Assembly: GCA_031291475.1 (NCBI GenBank)
Contig: JARLIY010000050.1
Span: forward strand, 1-64,000
Length of the DNA stretch: 64,000 nucleotides
Reading direction: 5' to 3'
DNA from: Xanthobacteraceae bacterium
Lineage (GTDB): Bacteria > Pseudomonadota > Alphaproteobacteria > Rhizobiales > Xanthobacteraceae
In this document: one piece after another, positions 1 to 7,064 of the stretch
Numbering within the stretch: the first letter of the stretch is position 1
How the letters are laid out: every line of letters begins with the position of its first letter
Made by a program: the position numbers and the translations under genes
Notes under the pieces: model-generated
Seen by the model: the letters and a program-made list of their open reading frames with translations, nothing else
What the model was told of the DNA's origin: nothing
Databases searched by the model: none

Positions 1-318
1 CGGGCCAGCACCGCGACAATTAAGCATGCTCACCGGTTCGGTCTATCTCTGTCATATCGCGTACGCCGCCGCCGGCCTCATCGAATAGCGAAGCGAACTT
101 TGCTGCGGTGCGTCGAGACGCAAATCGGACGTTAATGGCCCGTTGCGTCACTTAGACTAATGCGACGCAGCGATATGTCCGAAGCTGGGGTAGAAGCGGA
201 AGTGGCTGGGAACGCGCTCGGACGCGATTGACCCAATCCTGACTAATCCAACAATCTGCGAGAACAACTGTGAGTGCCGCTACGTCCAGAGTATTATGGC
301 CGTCTGCGGGGGGAGACC
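1..318. other. Intergenic leader, no gene recognised
   Basis: No convincing coding region is seen on either strand. The only open frames are short, lack a ribosome binding site and resemble nothing known. The last bases supply the GGGGGGAGA ribosome binding site of the GFA gene that follows. Confidence 0.5.
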
Positions 319-738
319 ATGACGAGGACAGCAAGCTGCCAATGCCGAGGATTTCGCGTCATTGTTGAAGCAGAGCCTGACTTTGTTTCCATTTGTCACT
401 GCCAGTTTTGTCAGCGGCGCACGGGCGTACCGTTAACCTGTAACGCCTATTTCCTGAGGTCGAAGGTCCGGCTCGAGGGGGAGCACAAAATCTATAGCAG
501 GGACGCCGCCGAGGGACGCAAAATGCACACCTACTTCTGCCCGACCTGCGGCTCGACAGTCGGCTGGACTCTTGATCTGCGTCCAAATCAGTTTGGTGTT
601 GCGGTTGGGTGCTTCAACGACCGCAATTTCCCGCCCCCTATCCAGTCAATCTGGGAGGAAGAGATGTGCCCTTGGGTGATGCTGCCAGCGGACATTCTGC
701 ATTTCCCGCGCGGTCGACCTGTTCCAAGCACAAGCTAG
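319..738 (+). CDS. GFA (glutathione-dependent formaldehyde-activating) family protein
   Basis: A 139-residue zinc-binding protein of the GFA/CENP-V fold. Three cysteine motifs are visible: CQC near residue 8, CHCQFC near residue 27 and FCPTCGS near residue 74, the usual GFA arrangement for two zinc sites. The frame is open further upstream, but the ATG at 319 follows a GGGGGGAGA ribosome binding site at good spacing and gives the normal family length. Family members are often annotated as formaldehyde-activating enzymes, yet most lack a proven reaction, so only the fold is assigned. It stands alone with no operon partner. Confidence 0.85.
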   Translation: MTRTASCQCRGFRVIVEAEPDFVSICHCQFCQRRTGVPLTCNAYFLRSKVRLEGEHKIYSRDAAEGRKMHTYFCPTCGSTVGWTLDLRPNQFGVAVGCFNDRNFPPPIQSIWEEEMCPWVMLPADILHFPRGRPVPSTS

Positions 739-1109
739 ATCGTCGCCCCAGCGGCGGCTAATCACGTCCTCAAATGCAAGAAGCCGCCAACTTAAACGTC
801 GTCAATGTCGCCTCATGGCTCTTTGCGACACTCAGTGGGGCGTACCGCCACGTCCGTTGTCAGGTGCAAAGCGACCGCGCGGCATGGCGGCGGCGATCAC
901 GCATGCACAGGCGGGTTTGACCCCGGTCAAACAAACATGACACCTTAAAAGAGCTGACGGGACAGCCATCGACCCTGCCGGCTTAGACGCCCGGCTGCAC
1001 CAGATGGCGACCGACAGACAACAGGGAGGCCCCGCGCCGGGAAGGCGGGGCCTCTAGCCAACATCGCCGAGCTGCCGGAGTTGCGGCGGCGCTGGTTCAG
1101 CACCGTTGT
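739..1109. other. Non-coding stretch with one strong hairpin
   Basis: No gene is recognised here. The only structure seen is the GAGGCCCCGC / GCGGGGCCTC hairpin at 1026-1054, listed separately. Confidence 0.5.
1026..1054. repeat. GC-rich hairpin of the GAGGCC...GGCCTC class
   Basis: GAGGCCCCGC at 1026-1035 is the exact reverse complement of GCGGGGCCTC at 1045-1054, with a 9-base loop. Similar hairpins recur at 5981-6004 and 7065-7087, with a related one at 6797-6828. They may be terminators or a dispersed palindromic repeat. Confidence 0.6.
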
Positions 1110-1349
1110 CTGAGCGCCTCAGCCGTCGCAGGGTACGACCGGGAATTTTTGCTTGACCACTTCACGGTTGCTGACGCGTATCTCTACGCCGTGTTGAACT
1201 GGAGCGTCGGGGCTCGCGTTTCCCTTTCGCGATATCCGGCCATAAAAGAGTACCATCGTCGTCTTCGAATACGACCCAGTGTCGCCAGAGCCTATCAAGA
1301 AGAGCTAATGCTCTACAGGGCCAAACTCGCCGATCACTGCGCGGCGTGA
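1110..1349 (+). pseudogene. Glutathione S-transferase C-terminal remnant
   Basis: The frame encodes a stretch typical of the all-helical C-terminal domain of bacterial glutathione S-transferases: FLLDHFTVADAYL followed by SRYPAIKEYHRRLRIRPSV. The thioredoxin-like N-terminal domain that binds glutathione is missing. The frame extends upstream to about 1110 without GST similarity and no plausible start with a ribosome binding site is seen. About 70 of the roughly 200 residues remain, so this is read as a decayed gene. Confidence 0.6.
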
Positions 1350-1763
1350 CTGGATGGCTTCCGTTGTTGGCCCAACGCGTCACTTCGCTGGGTCGAACAA
1401 TAATGTCGCTATTGGAGTAACAACGGACATTGATCGACACGGGTACTGAATGCATCGGTCGTGAATGACCCATCTCTGCCATTCGGCACGCGCATTTTTG
1501 GCAACGCACAACGGGTCAGCCTGCAGGTTGGGCCATGCTGACCCCCCGGATTCGTAGAGCGTCCAGAACGAAAAGTGAAGTTCCCTTTGTTTCAGGCACT
1601 TATGCCGCAAGCCATTGACCCTCGGACACAATCTCCGCCGCATCCGACTACACTCGACCGCGTCCAACCGCAACCGGCGCGCGACGAGGTCGGGAAGCCT
1701 GCGACATATCCGCGACTAATTTGATGGTCTCGCGACAGTTCCCGTGCTCTAAAACAAACATAG
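1350..1763. other. Non-coding stretch, nothing recognised
   Basis: Short overlapping open frames occur on the minus strand, but none has a ribosome binding site or a familiar motif. It lies downstream of the minus-strand stress operon and probably holds its 3' end. No clear terminator was seen. Confidence 0.45.
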
Positions 1764-2246
1764 CTAAACGTCTTCGCGCTTGTCCTGATCACGCACCAGC
1801 CAATACACGCCGCCAAGCGCCAGGATCGCAGCAGCGAGCGCAAAAAGCTGCTGGACGTCCGCCACCGACATATCCATGATCATTAGCTTTCGTACGATCG
1901 CGAGCAGCGCGATAAGAATGACCGTGCGAACCTGCACCACCCCTCGATCGCGTTCTGCAATCACCAAAAGGGACCGTTCGAATTCGAGCGCGATGATTAC
2001 CGTGAAGATCATTCCGAACACTACCTGGAACGCGGAGTAATCGGTTGGATCGAAGTTGCTCGCACGAACACTCGCGAAAATCTTCAGCACAAGAGTCCAT
2101 ACCGCAAGCACGACCAAGATAGCGATCAGGGCACTGAGAATGAAAATTACGGTGTGCTCAAACTTCTGGTAGAACGACAGCTGCTTCCATCGTGCACGCA
2201 CTTCCGCAAACTCGTTAGTCATGCGCATCGTCGCCTCCATCTTCAT
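1764..2246 (-). CDS. PsiE-family membrane protein
   Basis: A 160-residue protein of the phosphate-starvation-inducible PsiE family. Four hydrophobic segments are seen at about residues 32-56, 72-88, 106-117 and 129-148. The conserved core is recognisable: an EFE motif after the second segment, then ILIALLAIVRKLMIMD and DVQQLFALAAAIL, matching the E. coli PsiE arrangement. Its molecular role is unknown. PsiE homologues also occur in the transmissible locus of stress tolerance with small heat-shock proteins, which fits this context. Its ATG overlaps the stop of the upstream gene (ATGA), so the two are translationally coupled. An internal start at the second MRMTN methionine is possible. Confidence 0.75.
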   Translation of the reverse strand: MKMEATMRMTNEFAEVRARWKQLSFYQKFEHTVIFILSALIAILVVLAVWTLVLKIFASVRASNFDPTDYSAFQVVFGMIFTVIIALEFERSLLVIAERDRGVVQVRTVILIALLAIVRKLMIMDMSVADVQQLFALAAAILALGGVYWLVRDQDKREDV

Positions 2247-2980
2247 GCCGCTTGCGCTGCTCGATCGGCGTTGGTGGCATGCGCGTGCCTCGCTTGGGCA
2301 AGAGAGGCCGAATTTTCTGCGTCGTTAAGGTCGATCAACGCATCAACCACCTCCTCCAACCGCGAGGGCTCGCCCTGCGGCATTCCTTCGTTCATCGCGA
2401 CCTCGATGAGATACGCGTCCAATGCCCACCGACGCAGAATCTCACGCTTCTGCTCCGTGGAAAGTTTCGCGTCGCGCAGCACTTCATCCGGGCTGGCAAA
2501 GCAAGCCGCGGGATTGACCAATGCGCGATCGGTTTCGGCGGGATATCGCCCGGTGTCCAATCCGAGTGTGCGTTCGACCCATTGCAGCCGCCAGGGCCTG
2601 CTCGCCGGCCGGCTCCGTTCGCGGCGCTCTGCAGTGGAAGCTGCGCGGGATTTTGCCATTGCGACTCCTTCCAATCCATGCACGACGAATGCGAGCCCCT
2701 GCCGGCGCGCATACGCGATGGCCGCCTCCGCCGTGGGAAAGGTCAGTTCGACCTGTGTCAGCGTGTCATCGCTGCCGGTCCATCCCATGAGCGGTTCGAT
2801 AAACGGCGGGGAGCGGCTGTCGAAGCGCAGCTTCCACGTCCGCGTGTTCGCCTGTCCCGATGTCATCGCTGACCGTGCCGGGCGATAGATCACCGCAACG
2901 GCATCCGGCGGAAACGTCGAAGGCGTGAGCGAGACTTGGGGCACGCCGACCCGCTCTCTCCACCGTTCTCTTGCGCTCAT
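2243..2980 (-). CDS. NDUFS4-like (ETC complex I accessory) domain fused to an alphaproteobacterial helical domain
   Basis: 245 residues in two parts. Residues about 25-105 resemble the ETC complex I subunit conserved region (NDUFS4 family): AVIYRPARSAMTSGQANTR, then W.L.F, PLMGWTGSDDTLTQV and FPTAEAAIAYARRQGL. Residues about 128-225 form a second block (FASPDEVLRDAKLSTEQKR, ILRRWALDAYLIEVAMNEGM, LEEVVDALIDL) that resembles small stand-alone alphaproteobacterial proteins of unknown function. A genuine complex I subunit would be encoded with or without nuo genes and would lack this tail. The gene is third in a minus-strand run after two hsp20 genes and overlaps psiE by four bases. A stress role is inferred from context only. 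Confidence 0.65.
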   Translation of the reverse strand: MSARERWRERVGVPQVSLTPSTFPPDAVAVIYRPARSAMTSGQANTRTWKLRFDSRSPPFIEPLMGWTGSDDTLTQVELTFPTAEAAIAYARRQGLAFVVHGLEGVAMAKSRAASTAERRERSRPASRPWRLQWVERTLGLDTGRYPAETDRALVNPAACFASPDEVLRDAKLSTEQKREILRRWALDAYLIEVAMNEGMPQGEPSRLEEVVDALIDLNDAENSASLAQARHAHATNADRAAQAA

Positions 2981-3008
2981 GATCGGCTCCGGAAAGCATT
3001 GTTCCGCA

Positions 3009-3041
3009 CATCAGCGGGAGCGGCGCGCGCTCCCGCTGATG
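3009..3041. other. Intercistronic 13-bp perfect stem-loop
   Basis: CATCAGCGGGAGC at 3009-3021 is the exact reverse complement of 3029-3041, with a 7-base GC-rich loop. It lies between the second hsp20 gene and the NDUFS4-like gene. No U-run follows in the minus direction, so it looks more like an mRNA stabiliser or partial attenuator than a full intrinsic terminator. Confidence 0.6.
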
Positions 3042-3049
3042 GTGTCCGC

Positions 3050-3541
3050 TCAATTGCCGTTGATCGGGATGCGCTTGACCTTCGCCTGCGCCGCCGCGCT
3101 CTTCGGCATCGTCACCGCCAGAACGCCGTTCTTCAACGAGGCCTCCACCTTGTCCTCCTCGATCTCGGTGCCGACAGGGATTCTCCTCTCGAACCGACCG
3201 TAGAAGCGCTCGCTGAACATCCGCTCTTTATCTTCCGTCTCGATCTTCTTTTCGCCTTTGACGGCGAGAACGCCGTTCGCCAGCTTAACCTCGACGTCTT
3301 TTTCTTCGAGTCCCGGCAGGTCAGCCGTGATCTTCACCTCCTTGTCGGTCTCGCTCACCTCGACGTTTGGCCATGCGAGCGTGCGATCGAAGCCGAACGG
3401 AGCGAGGTCGAAACCGCGGACAACATCGTCGAACACGCGGTTCATTTCACGGTGCAAGGTCAGGAATGGGTTGGCATCATCGCTGCGCCGTACTGTGACG
3501 CCGCGACCGCGATTCCATGGGATCAGGTCTCTCATGTTCAT
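3050..3541 (-). CDS. Hsp20 / alpha-crystallin family small heat-shock protein (second copy)
   Basis: A 163-residue ATP-independent holdase that binds unfolding proteins. The alpha-crystallin domain covers about residues 50-150: NVEVSETDKEVKITADLPG, ANGVLAVKGE, the signature ASLKNGVLAVTMPK, and a C-terminal I-x-I type motif (IPI). Several start codons lie close together (3547, 3541, 3535). 3541 is chosen because AGAAGGAGG lies seven bases upstream, whereas 3547 would overlap that site. It is the second gene of the minus-strand stress operon, 86 bases after the first hsp20 gene. No thermometer-like hairpin was found before this copy. Confidence 0.93.
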   Translation of the reverse strand: MNMRDLIPWNRGRGVTVRRSDDANPFLTLHREMNRVFDDVVRGFDLAPFGFDRTLAWPNVEVSETDKEVKITADLPGLEEKDVEVKLANGVLAVKGEKKIETEDKERMFSERFYGRFERRIPVGTEIEEDKVEASLKNGVLAVTMPKSAAAQAKVKRIPINGN

Positions 3542-3627
3542 AGTCATACCTCCTTCTGACAAAGGGCTGCCGACGCTCGGCCGAGCCGCGCGCGGGAAAC
3601 CCCGTAGGCCGGCGGTCCTGGGACTGC

Positions 3628-4092
3628 TCAGGCCGCCTTTTTGTGCTCAACTTGCTGGTTGTCGGTTCCCGCAACGCCGGACTTGATTTGGATCCGGCGC
3701 GGCTTCATTGCCTCCGGCACCTCGCGGACCAGATCGATCTCCAGTAGCCCGTTCTCGAACGAAGCGCGCTTCACCTCGACGTGGTCGGCGAGGTTGAACT
3801 GACGCCGGAACGGACGCGCGGAAATCCCCTGATAGAGGTACTGGTGATCACCCTTCTCGGCCTTGCGGCCTTCCACCGTAAGCAGGTTCTGCTCCGCGGT
3901 GACGGTGACCTCTTCGGGCATGAAGCCGGCAAGCGCCAGCGAGATGCGATAGTTTTCCTCACCCGTTCGCTCGATGTTGTAGGGCGGGTAGTTGTTCTCG
4001 CCCGTCAACTGGAGCGAATCGTCGATGAGATCGAACAGGCGATCGAAACCGACGGTCGATCGCCAGAGAGGGGTTAGGTTGAAGTTTCTCAT
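3628..4092 (-). CDS. Hsp20 family small heat-shock protein (IbpA-like, first copy)
   Basis: A 154-residue small heat-shock chaperone of the IbpA/HspA class. The N-terminus (MRNFNLTPLWRSTVGFDRLF) and the core YRISLALAGFMPEEVTV, TVEGRK and ASFENGLLEIDLVREVPE are typical. The ATG at 4092 is chosen over the in-frame one at 4107 because GGAGGA sits just upstream at proper spacing. It is the first gene of the operon hsp20-hsp20-NDUFS4-like-psiE. Its leader contains a ROSE-type thermometer that traps this ribosome binding site, and an RpoH-like promoter lies at 4193-4220. Confidence 0.94.
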   Translation of the reverse strand: MRNFNLTPLWRSTVGFDRLFDLIDDSLQLTGENNYPPYNIERTGEENYRISLALAGFMPEEVTVTAEQNLLTVEGRKAEKGDHQYLYQGISARPFRRQFNLADHVEVKRASFENGLLEIDLVREVPEAMKPRRIQIKSGVAGTDNQQVEHKKAA

Positions 4093-4094
4093 AG

Positions 4095-4184
4095 CCACAT
4101 CCTCCATCGAGCAACATGGATACGAGGGGCGCCCAAAGAGTGGCGCCCCCTGGGTTTTTGCCGATCCTCCGTAGGGCGATCGGC
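4095..4184 (-). ncRNA. ROSE-type RNA thermometer in the hsp20 leader
   Basis: Three successive stem-loops on the minus strand. Hairpin 1 (4184-4160) has GCCGATC/GATCGGC arms. Hairpin 2 (4151-4125) pairs AGGGGGCGCC with GGGCGCCCCT with one slip. Hairpin 3 (4119-4095) buries the ribosome binding site: CCAUGUUGCUC pairs with GAGGAUGUGG around a GAUG loop, leaving one G unpaired inside UUGCU opposite AGGA. That UUGCU:AGGA pairing with an extra G is the hallmark of ROSE elements that repress small heat-shock genes in Bradyrhizobium and relatives. Heating would melt hairpin 3 and expose GGAGGA. Confidence 0.8.
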
Positions 4185-4192
4185 GATCATCG

Positions 4193-4220
4193 ATTTAGGT
4201 TTGCTGTTCTCGCCGTCAAG
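4193..4220 (-). promoter_or_regulatory. RpoH (sigma-32)-like promoter of the stress operon
   Basis: Reading the minus strand, CTTG at 4220-4217 is followed by exactly 17 bases and CCTAAAT at 4199-4193. The alphaproteobacterial RpoH pattern is CTTG-N17-CYTATNT, so only one position differs. The start of transcription would fall just before the first ROSE hairpin. Confidence 0.6.
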
Positions 4221-4437
4221 AGGTACGCAGTGGCCCGAGATTCAAAACCAATTGCCGCAGTCGGGCGAACCGTCCTCCGGGTTCCCGTCACGGTGCCGCT
4301 CGCGACGCCGCGGCTGCGAACCTTCGATCCGGCCGCTGTCCTGATCGTGGGCGTTTTCGTCGAGCGCTTGCAGGGCGTCGATAACGTCATCGAAAGGGAC
4401 AGTATAATCCGATCCGGGCATCTGCCGCAGAGCGGGC

Positions 4438-4953
4438 ATGGATTCGATGGCACAGAGAGTGAAGACACCGACCCTGATCCTCTCCGGCCTTGCGGGTGTT
4501 GAGGACAGGATTAAGGGTCTCGGCGGCGGCGCCGACGACTATATGACCAAGCCATTCCACAAAGACGAGCTGGTGGCGCGCATCCACGCCATCGTGCGCC
4601 GCTCCAGGGGCCATGCCCAGTCCGTCATTGAGACCGACGACCTCGTGCTTAACCTCGACACCAAGATGGCTGACATTAACGGCTCACGCGTGCATCTGAC
4701 CAGCAAGGAATACCAGGTGCTCGAACTTCTCTCGCTGCGCAAGGGCACGACACTGACCAAGGAAATGTTCCTCAACCACCTCTATGGCGGGATAGACGAG
4801 CCGGAAATGAAAATAATCGACGTGTTCATCTGCAAGCTGCGCAAGAAGCTCGCCAACGCCTCGGGCGGCAAGAACTATATCGAAACGATCTGGGGCCGCG
4901 GCTATGTGTTGCGGCACCCTACCGCCGAAGAAGAGGTCAAGATATCAGCCTGA
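4438..4953 (+). CDS. CtrA-like response regulator lacking most of its receiver domain
   Basis: 171 residues. From residue 7 on ([34 protein letters not shown], then [33 protein letters not shown] and [13 protein letters not shown]) it closely follows CtrA, the cell-cycle master regulator. About 70-80 N-terminal residues are absent, including the acidic pocket and the phosphoacceptor aspartate expected near position 51. The C-terminal OmpR-type winged helix is complete. The first six residues do not match CtrA, so the boundary looks like a break rather than a mispredicted start, and no strong ribosome binding site is seen. It could be a decayed duplicate or an unregulated DNA-binding competitor of the chromosomal CtrA. 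Confidence 0.8.
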   Translation: MDSMAQRVKTPTLILSGLAGVEDRIKGLGGGADDYMTKPFHKDELVARIHAIVRRSRGHAQSVIETDDLVLNLDTKMADINGSRVHLTSKEYQVLELLSLRKGTTLTKEMFLNHLYGGIDEPEMKIIDVFICKLRKKLANASGGKNYIETIWGRGYVLRHPTAEEEVKISA

Positions 4954-5000
4954 CGGCTTTCGCATGTGCGGCATTGTTTGCCGCACGGGAGACATTCCCC

Positions 5001-5228
5001 ATGACTTCAGATCAGTCCCGACAACGGGCAGAAAAAAATTTCAAGCAGGAAGGACGCGCGCGGGATCACCGAAAGGCGATGACCGAATATGAAGCCCAAG
5101 CTCTCGCCGTTCGCGAAAAGACCGCACGTTTGAAAGAGCTCCGATTAGCCAAGGAAGCCCAGGCGCTGAATGAGTTGCCGCCGGCGAAGCCGACCAAGCG
5201 GCGCAGAGCCGCACGCCGCGAGAAATAA
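5001..5228 (+). CDS. Small charged hypothetical protein
   Basis: 75 residues, rich in Arg, Lys, Glu and Ala, with a predicted helical middle (AMTEYEAQALAVREKTARLK) and a basic tail (KRRRAARREK). The ATG at 5001 is preferred over an upstream in-frame start at 4974 because GGGAGA lies upstream of it. Similar short proteins are familiar in Bradyrhizobium-type genomes without known function. No partner gene is evident. It follows the truncated ctrA by 47 bases and could be cotranscribed with it. Confidence 0.6.
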   Translation: MTSDQSRQRAEKNFKQEGRARDHRKAMTEYEAQALAVREKTARLKELRLAKEAQALNELPPAKPTKRRRAARREK

Positions 5229-5392
5229 CAGCTCTTTGCACTTCGCAGCTCGCACCCGAGCTAAGCTCCGTACTCAGCCCCGCCACTCACGTGCGCGGGG
5301 ACCGCCGGCTGTCGGCTGTTACTGATCCCACCACCAGCGCAGCGGGCGGGCCGGCCGCCATGCAACTGGCGACCGGAGAGGACGGTGAGGTG

Positions 5393-5776
5393 TCACGCCG
5401 GCTTGCGCGAACCGGTAAACAGAAAATAGAGGGCTCCGAGCACCAACAGGACGTTCACGATCGTAGATCCCCAAGCGAGCGAGTTCAGCAAACCCTGGAT
5501 TGTGCTCCAGATCAGCACGACGGTAGAGATGCCGTAGCCAACCACGCCGCCGATCAGGACAGCGCGCACTGCCCCCCAATCCGCGAAGTCTCGCGCAAAC
5601 CAGTTTATTACGCCCACAGACAGAAGAGTTGACCCGAAGAACCGATCCGTCATGAGGACGTGCGGCTGCGGCGGCACGCCGTAGAGCGCAACCACGTCTG
5701 CTGGAATTGCCGCGAAGCCGATCCCGTACAAGAGCAAGATAATTGCCGATATCGTGAGGTACAGCTTGCTGTCCAT
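5393..5776 (-). CDS. Small integral membrane protein, four predicted segments
   Basis: 127 residues with hydrophobic segments at about 5-25, 47-61, 70-90 and 98-121. GGGAGGG sits just before the ATG. The sequence (ALYGVPPQPHVLMTDRFFGS between segments 1 and 2) resembles small DUF4345-like membrane proteins, but the family call is weak. It is not related to HdeD or PsiE. It is a single gene with no operon partner. Confidence 0.6.
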   Translation of the reverse strand: MDSKLYLTISAIILLLYGIGFAAIPADVVALYGVPPQPHVLMTDRFFGSTLLSVGVINWFARDFADWGAVRAVLIGGVVGYGISTVVLIWSTIQGLLNSLAWGSTIVNVLLVLGALYFLFTGSRKPA

Positions 5777-5980
5777 TTTTCCCTCCCCAGAAGTGCCGTT
5801 CGCTCAAGATCGCGCCTGCGATCCTGCGCATCGTTCCACACCGCCACTGTAGCTTATGACGCTGACACTCTCGACCGCCCGGTGACGCGTTTGCCGCGGG
5901 CCGCGTTGCCGCGAGATTACAGACATGATCGAGCCCCTTTTCCTCAAGACCGACAAAAGCAATCAGCTATTGAAATGAAA

Positions 5981-6004
5981 GAGGCCGCCGACTGAGGCGG
6001 CCTC
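5981..6004. repeat. GAGGCCGCC...GGCGGCCTC hairpin
   Basis: Perfect 9-bp arms (5981-5989 and 5996-6004) with a 6-base loop. The arms are identical to those at 7065-7087. It lies between two convergent or isolated small genes and could act as a terminator, but there is no U-run. Confidence 0.6.
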
Positions 6005-6071
6005 AAGTCTCAAGTCTCGGGGCAGCTATAAGCCGACTGAGTGTGATCGTCGAAGATGACGACGGCGTGAC

Positions 6072-6275
6072 TTAAACCGCGCGGGCTTGGACTCTAGGGC
6101 GCTCTACGAGAAAATATTTAAGGATGAAACGGCCATCGCGGCCATGAAACGGAGCGCCGCAGCTACGGCACGTAATTTCGCGTTCTACCAACACATCCGT
6201 TTCGACGCGGACGAGCTTGTATCCCGCACCGCAGTTCGGACACTCGAAACGTGTTGTCGGGGGATCGGTCGCCAT
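6072..6275 (-). CDS. Small zinc-ribbon protein
   Basis: 67 residues with two CxxC knuckles, FECPNCGAGYKLVR near residue 12 and ITCRSCGAPFHGRDGRF near residue 36, forming one predicted zinc ribbon. The tail (LKYFLVERPRVQ) matches small proteins common in Bradyrhizobium-type genomes. A structural zinc site is likely. Nucleic-acid or protein binding is only a guess. It is a single gene. Confidence 0.7.
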   Translation of the reverse strand: MATDPPTTRFECPNCGAGYKLVRVETDVLVEREITCRSCGAPFHGRDGRFILKYFLVERPRVQARAV

Positions 6276-6460
6276 CGCCGAGGTTATAGCGGACCCACCC
6301 GACTAAGGACATGGGGTGCGGCATTTAGCGGACGTTCAAATCCAGCCAGTCCAAAAATCAAAACCGGCCAATAGGACCGGGAAACAGGCCAGCACCCAAA
6401 TATTGCCTTCCAACTGGGCCGCAAGGGTAAGTTGCTGTACCTTGTGCGGTGAATTGCGCC

Positions 6461-6488
6461 TTATCCACACCACACCCGATGTGGATAA
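6461..6488. promoter_or_regulatory. Inverted pair of perfect DnaA boxes
   Basis: TTATCCACA at 6461-6469 and its reverse complement TGTGGATAA at 6480-6488 are both perfect consensus DnaA boxes, separated by 10 bases. A near match, TTATCCCCA, lies at 7504-7512. The pair is about 150 bases upstream of a small gene at 6635. It could be a DnaA-regulated promoter, a titration site or a remnant plasmid or phage origin. No replication gene is nearby. Confidence 0.55.
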
Positions 6489-6634
6489 CGCCGACATATA
6501 CACGCTGTAGCTTGACCTGAGCTAGGACTGAGCGTCGATTCCGAGTCGGTAAGCGTACCGATCGCACCTCCCCAACTGGCTGCTTCGAGGCCCTCCGTCC
6601 CACGGGGCCGAGACCAAGGGAAAGGAGGTAAGCG

Positions 6635-6808
6635 ATGTTGACGCAAGCAAACGCTGGCGACAGGACCGTTTTAGTACGGACCTATCTCAGATGCCGGCTC
6701 GGTGTGTGGCAGACCGTGACTGCTCACAAAAGACCGGTATTATGGCGCAAACGCCACAAGCATTTTGATAGGCATTGCCTACGTTACGGAAAGAAAAGCC
6801 CCGGCTAA
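6635..6808 (+). CDS. Small basic protein (57 aa), unrecognised
   Basis: ATG at 6635 follows AAAGGAGGT, with six bases between GGAGG and the start, one of the best ribosome binding sites in this part of the window. The frame runs 57 codons to TAA at 6806. The product is strongly basic (VWQTVTAHKRPVLWRKRHKH, then FDRHCLRYGKKSPG) with a predicted pI above 11. The stop codon sits inside the left part of a terminator-like hairpin (6797-6828), as expected for a short real gene. No function is recognised, and a nucleic-acid contact is only suggested by charge. Confidence 0.5.
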   Translation: MLTQANAGDRTVLVRTYLRCRLGVWQTVTAHKRPVLWRKRHKHFDRHCLRYGKKSPG

Positions 6809-6828
6809 CGCTGAAACTCGCCGGGGCT
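6797..6828 (+). terminator. Hairpin at the end of the 57-aa gene
   Basis: AGCCCCGGC at 6797-6805 pairs perfectly with GCCGGGGCT at 6820-6828 across a 14-base loop. It overlaps the stop codon of the small gene. There is no U-run, so terminator function is inferred. Confidence 0.5.
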
Positions 6829-6894
6829 AAGTGGGGTGATCCGTCCTACAGGACGGTACGCTCAGACCTTTAGTCCGATGGCGCCAAATAGGCA

Positions 6895-6990
6895 ATGGCC
6901 GAAACTCACGTCGTCACAGCCCTGAGAGCCAAGCGCGCTGAAATCAGCGGCCACGTTCACGATCTTGAGCGCAAGCTGGCACGCCATCGG
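6895..6990 (+). pseudogene. N-terminal fragment of a small coiled-coil protein family
   Basis: The first 32 codons (MAETHVVTALRAKRAEISG, then a VHDLERKLARHR helix) match the start of a short helical protein that I associate with rhizobial genomes, often near recombination genes. After codon 32 the reading frame stops resembling that family. It is read as a broken fragment. The match is from memory and needs a database search. Confidence 0.4.
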
Positions 6991-7064
6991 CGATGTTGGC
7001 TGCGATGCGCCGCGCCTCGTCTTTGCTCAGCAGATGCGCCGCCAACCCGACCCTCAGCAGCAGC

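Noticed and set aside
2154-2888. 244-codon plus-strand frame opposite the NDUFS4-like gene
   Set aside because: Shadow of the minus-strand gene, which has conserved motifs, operon overlap and a better context.
6340-6375. tRNA-like GTTCAAATCC segment
   Set aside because: No matching T-stem, anticodon arm or acceptor stem can be formed around it.
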